NCBI GenBank assembly: GCA_041639705.1
Contig: JBEQBT010000107.1
Span: forward strand, 1 to 10,607
Reading direction: 5' to 3'
DNA length: 10,607 nt
Source of the DNA: JARDZI01 sp041639705
GTDB lineage: Bacteria; Bacillota; Clostridia; Clostridiales; Caloramatoraceae
Below are positions 6,892-10,607 of the stretch, one piece after another; position 1 is the first letter of the stretch; every line of letters begins with the position of its first letter. The translations under genes and the position numbers were made by a program. Under the pieces are notes generated by a model. The model did not search any database. It was not told where the DNA came from and saw only the letters and a program-made list of their open reading frames with translations.

Positions 6892-7600
6892 CTTCACCAA
6901 CTCCTAATGAGTTTAATGCTTCCTTTGCAGCATTTTGTTCGGCTTCCTTTTTACTTTTCCCTACTCCACTTCCATAGCGTTTGTTATTAATATATACTTC
7001 TGTTTCAAATACTTTGTTGTGGTCCGGACCACTTTCACTAACAATCATGTACTTAATAACAGCTAAAGTGCTTTTTTGAGCATATTCCTGAAGCCGTGTC
7101 TTATAATCATTATAGTTCTTTCCCTTACCAGTAATTTCAATTTTACTAGATAAATTGCTTATAATAAATTCCTTCACAATTTCAATACCCTTATCAAGAT
7201 ATATTGCTGCAATTATTGCTTCACAAGCATCTGCAATTAGAGAATCCTTTTCTCTTCCTCCTGAAAGCTCTTCACCCTTTCCAATTCTTAAATATTGGTT
7301 TACTGTAAGCTTTCTTGAAATCTCTGCGAGGGAAGACTCACATACCACTCCCGCTCTTATTTTAGTAAGCTTTCCCTCAGGTTTATTTTTATATTTTTTG
7401 TAAAGGTATTCACTTACAACTATACTTAGCACAGCATCCCCTAAAAATTCAAGCCTTTCATTATGATGGTTGTATGAAAGATTATGCTGATTTGCATAGG
7501 AAGTGTGTGTTAGTGCATTATCAAGTAAATCAATATTATCAAAATTAACCCCTATTATATTTTGGAACTCTAACAGCTTATTTTTTCTTTCGCTATTCAT
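6884..7600 (-). CDS. rnc: Ribonuclease III
   Basis: RNase III, 238 residues, a homodimeric double-strand-specific endonuclease that matures rRNA and cuts structured mRNAs. The catalytic domain has the signature NERLEFLGD (47-55) and the metal ligands D124 and E127 in DACEAIIAAIYLDKG. The C-terminal double-stranded RNA-binding domain runs from about 165 to 232, with GPDHNKVF and a KKEAEQNAAKEAL helix. The ATG at 7600 has a GGAG site seven bases upstream (7611-7608). An in-frame extension to a TTG at 7639 would read through the hairpin upstream and has no good site. The gene sits between fabF and the radical SAM gene; in many Firmicutes rnc likewise lies between acpP and smc. A 20-bp imperfect hairpin ends 25 bases before the start, suggesting possible autoregulation. 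Confidence 0.97.
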   Translation of the reverse strand: MNSERKNKLLEFQNIIGVNFDNIDLLDNALTHTSYANQHNLSYNHHNERLEFLGDAVLSIVVSEYLYKKYKNKPEGKLTKIRAGVVCESSLAEISRKLTVNQYLRIGKGEELSGGREKDSLIADACEAIIAAIYLDKGIEIVKEFIISNLSSKIEITGKGKNYNDYKTRLQEYAQKSTLAVIKYMIVSESGPDHNKVFETEVYINNKRYGSGVGKSKKEAEQNAAKEALNSLGVGEVE

Positions 7601-7625
7601 TTCAATTCTCCAATCATACTTATGA

Positions 7626-7680
7626 ATGTCATAGGTCAAAGGTCACCCTATTTTATTATTTGACTTTTTACTTATGACAT
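7626..7680 (-). promoter_or_regulatory. 20-bp imperfect hairpin in the rnc leader
   Basis: Bases 7626-7645 are complementary to 7661-7680 at 17 of 20 positions on the minus strand, with three isolated mismatches and a 15-base loop. The outer eight pairs (ATGTCATA/TATGACAT) are perfect. No U-tract follows, so it is not a terminator. It sits about 15 bases upstream of the rnc ribosome site. About two turns of duplex is the kind of substrate RNase III cuts, and E. coli RNase III represses its own gene by cleaving a leader stem. A second TTCATAAGTATG copy just downstream could pair with the 3' arm instead (a 5-bp alternative). The duplex is seen; its function is inferred. Confidence 0.55.
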
Positions 7681-7700
7681 CCATTTTATTTATAATATAT

Positions 7701-7728
7701 GGAGGCAGGGATTTTAATCCCAACCTCC
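7701..7728 (-). other. Strong hairpin just after the fabF stop, without U-tract
   Basis: Two stem blocks, GGAGG/CCTCC and GGGAT/ATCCC, close a UAAA loop. As minus-strand RNA they are separated only by one U-G wobble and one U-U mismatch, making a 12-position stem. It starts 10 bases after the fabF stop. The following sequence (ATATATTATAAATAAAA) has no U-run, so efficient intrinsic termination is unlikely. A role in protecting the fabF 3' end or as a processing site is possible. Confidence 0.5.
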
Positions 7729-7737
7729 AAAAGATAC

Positions 7738-8970
7738 TTAATATTTTTTCATAACAATAACAGCATTGTGTCCACCAAAACCAAATGAATTTGACATTCC
7801 ATAATTCACAACCTTTGAAATTGAATTATTTGGAACATAGTTTAAATCACAGTCCTCATCAACAGTATTGTAATTTATTGTTGGAGGTATAATATTATTC
7901 TTTATGGTTAATGCAAGAATAACTCCTTCAATTCCACCAGATGCCCCTAAAAGATGACCTGTCATTGATTTTGTTGAACTAATAGGTACTTCAAATGCTC
8001 CCTCTCCAAATACCTTTTTAATTGCAAGAGTTTCAAATTTGTCATTATAACCTGTTGATGTTCCATGTGCATTAATATAACTAATATCCTTACTATTAAC
8101 TTGAGCATCATTTAAAGCTAATTCCATTGCATAGGCTGCACCATTGCCATCAGGGTCTGGAGAAGTCATATGGTATGCATCACAGCTTGCTCCATAGCCA
8201 ACTATTTCTGCATATATTTTTGCTCCTCGATTAACAGCATGCTCTAATTCTTCAATTACTAGTATACCTGCGCCTTCACCCATTACAAAACCATCTCTGT
8301 TTTTATCAAATGGTCTGGAAGCTGACTTGGGATCAGTATTAGTTGACAGAGCTTTCATAGAACTAAAGCCTGCAAGAGCCATAGGTGTTATGGCTGCTTC
8401 TGTACCCCCAGTAATCATAATATCCGTTTCTCCCCGCTGAATTACCTTAAAAGCATCTCCAATTGCATTTGTCCCTGAAGCGCAAGCTGTAACAATTGTT
8501 TCATTAACACCCTTAGCACCTAATACCATTGCTACCTGTCCTGCAGCCATATTAGCTATCATCATTGGAACAAAAAAAGGACTTACTCTTTTAGCACCTT
8601 TTTCTTTATAAACAGCTACTTGTTCTTCAAATGTTTCGATTCCGCCAACTCCACATCCAAGAATTACTCCCATACGTTTCTTATCAATAGTATTAGTATC
8701 AATTCCTGAATCCCTAATAGCTGACATAGCAGCTCCTATAGCATATTGGGCATTTCTATCCATTCTTCTAGCTTCTTTTTTATCAATATATTCTTCAATA
8801 TTAAATTTCTTAACTTCTCCACCTATTTTAACATTAAATTGTTCTGTGTTGAATCGCTCTATAAAATCTATACCACATACGCCATTAATAATATTATTCC
8901 AAAAATGATTTATATCATTACCTAACGAAGAAACAACACCTAAACCTGTAATTACAACTCTTTTTTCCAT
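7738..8970 (-). CDS. fabF: 3-oxoacyl-[acyl-carrier-protein] synthase II
   Basis: Condensing enzyme (KAS II, thiolase fold) of 410 residues that extends acyl-ACP with malonyl-ACP in cytoplasmic type II fatty-acid synthesis. The Cys-His-His active site is intact: C163 in TACASGTNAIGD, H302 in NAHGTSTGYND and H339 in KSMTGHLLGASGG, with K334 and the GFGGHN loop (about 397-402). The Cys-His-His form separates it from FabH (Cys-His-Asn). Two ATGs lie six bases apart. AGGAGG (8982-8977) touches the upstream one (8976) but is six bases from the one at 8970, so MEKRVVITGLG at 8970 is preferred. It is separated from acpP by a terminator and two long inverted repeats, so it may be controlled apart from fabD-fabG-acpP. 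Confidence 0.97.
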   Translation of the reverse strand: MEKRVVITGLGVVSSLGNDINHFWNNIINGVCGIDFIERFNTEQFNVKIGGEVKKFNIEEYIDKKEARRMDRNAQYAIGAAMSAIRDSGIDTNTIDKKRMGVILGCGVGGIETFEEQVAVYKEKGAKRVSPFFVPMMIANMAAGQVAMVLGAKGVNETIVTACASGTNAIGDAFKVIQRGETDIMITGGTEAAITPMALAGFSSMKALSTNTDPKSASRPFDKNRDGFVMGEGAGILVIEELEHAVNRGAKIYAEIVGYGASCDAYHMTSPDPDGNGAAYAMELALNDAQVNSKDISYINAHGTSTGYNDKFETLAIKKVFGEGAFEVPISSTKSMTGHLLGASGGIEGVILALTIKNNIIPPTINYNTVDEDCDLNYVPNNSISKVVNYGMSNSFGFGGHNAVIVMKKY

Positions 8971-9028
8971 TTTCATCCTCCTTATTTTAGAGGATCAGGT
9001 AATTTTAACGGTTATATATGTTAACTAT

Positions 9029-9078
9029 ATATTTTGCTTTAATGATTTTACATTTAAAAAATCATTAATGCAAAATAT
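9029..9078. repeat. 21-bp AT-rich inverted repeat between acpP and fabF
   Basis: Arms 9029-9049 and 9058-9078 are complementary at 20 of 21 positions around an 8-base loop. It could form a hairpin in the acpP-fabF RNA or be an operator on DNA. The arms contain TTTTGCATTAAT and TTTTGCTTTAAT, resembling the half-sites of the neighbouring repeat at 9091-9137. I cannot assign it to a known regulator; it does not look like the FapR or FabT boxes I remember. Confidence 0.7.
9045..9073 (-). promoter_or_regulatory. Weak possible promoter for fabF inside the inverted repeat
   Basis: TTGCAT (9073-9068), a 17-base spacer and TAAAAT (9050-9045) on the minus strand. The -10 has five of six matches, the -35 only three of six. 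It would start RNA near 9038, about 68 bases before fabF. Its overlap with the 21-bp repeat would suit an operator-controlled promoter, but chance matches are common in such AT-rich sequence. Confidence 0.25.
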
Positions 9079-9090
9079 TTTCCTTGATTC

Positions 9091-9137
9091 ATATAATGCA
9101 ATAAATACCTTTATATAAAATCTTTATTGCATTATAT
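9091..9137. repeat. 15-bp perfect inverted repeat between acpP and fabF
   Basis: ATATAATGCAATAAA at 9091-9105 is repeated as its exact complement at 9123-9137, around a 17-base spacer. It lies 12 bases from the longer repeat at 9029-9078 and shares the TTGCATTA core with it, giving four related half-sites within 110 bases. It may be a paired operator or tandem RNA hairpins. It has no U-tract of its own. Confidence 0.7.
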
Positions 9138-9163
9138 ATATTTAATAATAAATTCATTTTAAA

Positions 9164-9185
9164 AGCCCCGAATAAATTCGGGACT
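9164..9185 (-). terminator. Intrinsic terminator, probably partial, after acpP
   Basis: As minus-strand RNA, 9185-9177 pairs with 9172-9164 over nine positions (one U-G wobble) around a UUUA loop. The stem is GC-rich in the middle (CCCGAA/TTCGGG) and ends in UUUU before AAAA. It begins four bases after the acpP stop. The short U-tract suggests partial termination, which would keep acpP mRNA in excess over fabF and rnc. Confidence 0.65.
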
Positions 9186-9189
9186 AAAA

Positions 9190-9423
9190 CTACATGTCGG
9201 TGTGTTCTTTTATATAATTTACAACATCACCAACTTTTTGAATTTTTTCTGCTTCTTCGTCTGGTATTTCAATGTTGAATTCATCCTGCAAATCCATTAT
9301 AAGTTCAACAACATCCAAAGAATCAGCCCCTAGATCATCCATGAATGATGACTCCATTGTTACTTCATCCGCATCAACACCTAAAATATTTGAAACTATT
9401 TCCTTTACCTTTTCAAATATCAT
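9190..9423 (-). CDS. acpP: Acyl carrier protein
   Basis: A 77-residue acidic four-helix protein that carries growing acyl chains on a phosphopantetheine arm. The attachment serine is S35 in the invariant GADSLDVVELIM segment. Helix I (MIFEKVKEIVSNILGVDADE) and the late DEEAEKIQKVGDVVNYI stretch are typical. The ATG at 9423 has GGGAGG (9437-9432) eight bases upstream. A GTG at 9432 in the same frame overlaps that site and is rejected. It lies 38 bases after fabG and is followed at once by an intrinsic terminator. Complete and normal; the apo form must be activated by AcpS, encoded elsewhere. Confidence 0.97.
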   Translation of the reverse strand: MIFEKVKEIVSNILGVDADEVTMESSFMDDLGADSLDVVELIMDLQDEFNIEIPDEEAEKIQKVGDVVNYIKEHTDM

Positions 9424-9461
9424 CAAGCTCACCTCCCTTCAAATGACTCACATATAATATA

Positions 9462-10205
9462 TTACATAACCATTCCTCCGTCAACATTTATTACCTGACC
9501 CGTTATATAATTTGATTCATCCATTGCCAAAAATATCGCTGTAAATGCAATATCCTCTGGATTTCCTTCTTTTTTCATTGGAATCTTTGCTAATATTTCA
9601 TCCTTTACCTTTTCTCCTAGGATATCTGTCATTCTTGTTACTATATAACCAGGTGCAATAGCATTTACTGTTATGTTTCTGGTAGCAAATTCCTTTGCCG
9701 CAGATTTTGTCAATGCAATAACACCCGCCTTGGATGCTGCATAGTTTGCTTGGCCTATATTACCTGTAATACCAACTACTGAAGCCATGTTTATTATTCT
9801 TCCACTCTTTTGCCTTATCATATGCCTAGAAATACATTGGATTGTATTAAATGTCCCCTTTAAATTTATATTAATTACCATATCAAAATCCTGAGGGGTC
9901 ATTTTCATTAATAGTGTATCTTTTGTTATTCCAGCATTATTTACAAGAATATCTATTCTATTATACTTTCCAATTACATATCCAACCATACTCTCAACAT
10001 CCTTATAGTTTGATACATCACACTTTATAGCCTCAGCAGCACCACCATTTTGAATAATTTCTTTAACCACCTCAGAAGCTCCTGTAATATTACCACTGTA
10101 GTTAATTATAACTACAGCACCTTCCTCAGCGTATTTTAAAGCTATTGCTCTTCCAATTCCAGAGGATGCACCAGTAATTAGTGCAATCTTGTTTTCAAGT
10201 CTCAT
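9462..10205 (-). CDS. fabG: 3-oxoacyl-[acyl-carrier-protein] reductase
   Basis: NADPH-dependent beta-ketoacyl-ACP reductase, 247 residues, a classical short-chain dehydrogenase that makes the first reduction in each elongation cycle. The Rossmann motif TGASSGIG is at 11-18, NNAG at 89-92, and the catalytic set N114, S142, Y155 and K159 (in NYAASKAG) is complete. APGYIVTRM (184-192) and the end GQVINVDGGMVM fit FabG rather than a generic dehydrogenase. The ATG at 10205 has a GAGGGG site (10217-10212) six bases upstream. It starts 15 bases after the fabD stop and precedes acpP, the standard fabD-fabG-acpP order. Confidence 0.97.
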   Translation of the reverse strand: MRLENKIALITGASSGIGRAIALKYAEEGAVVIINYSGNITGASEVVKEIIQNGGAAEAIKCDVSNYKDVESMVGYVIGKYNRIDILVNNAGITKDTLLMKMTPQDFDMVININLKGTFNTIQCISRHMIRQKSGRIINMASVVGITGNIGQANYAASKAGVIALTKSAAKEFATRNITVNAIAPGYIVTRMTDILGEKVKDEILAKIPMKKEGNPEDIAFTAIFLAMDESNYITGQVINVDGGMVM

Positions 10206-10220
10206 TATATTCCCCTCACA

Positions 10221-10607
10221 TTATTTAAAATCATTTAGAAGCTTTTCTAATGACTTTATATCTTCTACATTGTAAATAAGTTTAGATTTATCAATTTTCT
10301 TCACAAAATTAATAAGAGTTCTACCTGGGCCAACTTCAACAAATCTTTCTATTCCTTCATCTATTAACTGATTTATATTTTCCTCCCACCTAACAGATGA
10401 GGATATTTGATTTTTCAATTTATTTATTGTGTTATTCCTATCATCATCATAATAATGGTTATCGTAATTTGCTATAATTCTTTTTTTTGGTGCATTTAGA
10501 TGGTATTTTTTTATTTCTTTTTCTAATTCTTTTCCAGCCTCATTTAATAAGCTCGAATGAAATGGACCACTAACATTCAGCATTATCATTTTTAATGCTC
10601 CCATATT
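10221..10607 (-). CDS. fabD: Malonyl-CoA:ACP transacylase, C-terminal part (cut by window edge)
   Basis: The last 128 codons of FabD, which moves malonyl from CoA to ACP for chain elongation. The visible part begins inside GALKMIMLNVSGPFHSSLL; the His of PFHS is the catalytic histidine. The GHSLG serine lies outside the window. Further down are VEVGPGRTLINFVKKI, a conserved FabD stretch, and a short C-terminal tail ending in NDFK. The TAA is at 10221-10223. The reading frame is open to the right edge, so the true start is not here. The HHYYDDDRNN-like linker is polar and variable. The neighbouring fabG and acpP confirm the role. Confidence 0.93.
   Translation of the reverse strand, partial: NMGALKMIMLNVSGPFHSSLLNEAGKELEKEIKKYHLNAPKKRIIANYDNHYYDDDRNNTINKLKNQISSSVRWEENINQLIDEGIERFVEVGPGRTLINFVKKIDKSKLIYNVEDIKSLEKLLNDFK

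Noticed and set aside
7601..7639. N-terminal extension of RNase III from a TTG at 7639
   Set aside because: No good ribosome site, runs into the leader hairpin, and the ATG at 7600 has a well-spaced GGAG and gives the family length.
7683..7720. Possible rnc promoter (TTGGGA, about 18 bases, TATATT) over the fabF hairpin
   Set aside because: Weak boxes that coincide with the hairpin; readthrough from fabF explains rnc expression adequately.
9272..9457. Plus-strand open frame opposite acpP
   Set aside because: It lies antisense to a certain gene, has no ribosome site and has biased composition from the acidic ACP codons.
1..10607. Mobile elements, CRISPR arrays, phage genes, toxin-antitoxin or defence modules
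   Set aside because: None seen on either strand; every long open frame on the coding strand is a recognisable conserved gene.

Overview
The window is a compact, low-GC (about one third by eye), single-strand gene cluster from an endospore-forming member of the Clostridia (Firmicutes). Every supported gene reads on the minus strand, so transcription runs from high to low coordinates. The low GC, strong AGGAGG-type ribosome binding sites, a SpoVS protein and the order fab genes - rnc - smc - ftsY - ylxM - ffh all point there. Gene order alone does not fix the genus.

In transcription order the window holds: the 3' part of fabD (cut by the window edge), fabG, acpP and fabF (type II fatty-acid synthesis); rnc (RNase III); a stand-alone Elp3-like radical SAM protein; spoVS (sporulation); then, after an intrinsic terminator, smc (chromosome organisation), ftsY, ylxM and the 5' end of ffh (protein targeting by the signal recognition particle, SRP; cut by the other edge). 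Spacing is tight. rnc/radical SAM and smc/ftsY overlap. No gene-free stretch reaches 300 bases; the longest are about 250 bases (spoVS-smc) and 213 bases (acpP-fabF). I see no mobile element, tRNA, rRNA, CRISPR array or defence system.

The proteins are ordinary housekeeping products with intact catalytic motifs. The less expected content is between the genes. (1) A sequence matching the SigH consensus lies on the last codons of the radical SAM gene, placed to drive spoVS. (2) The smc leader has a near-consensus SigA promoter followed about 15 bases later by a terminator-like hairpin with a U-tract, which looks like an attenuator or a tandem terminator. (3) Two hairpins sit between fabF and rnc; the one next to rnc is a 20-bp imperfect duplex, a plausible RNase III substrate and autoregulatory element. 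(4) The acpP-fabF gap has an intrinsic terminator followed by two long AT-rich inverted repeats sharing a TTGCATTA-like half-site. (5) A second near-consensus SigA promoter lies just upstream of ylxM-ffh and would give a leader of only about 13-15 bases.

Together the layout suggests one long ancestral envelope/RNA/chromosome/secretion operon, cut into differently controlled blocks by internal promoters, terminators and hairpins. I found no clearly novel protein system. The regulatory readings come from hand alignment and are inferences.
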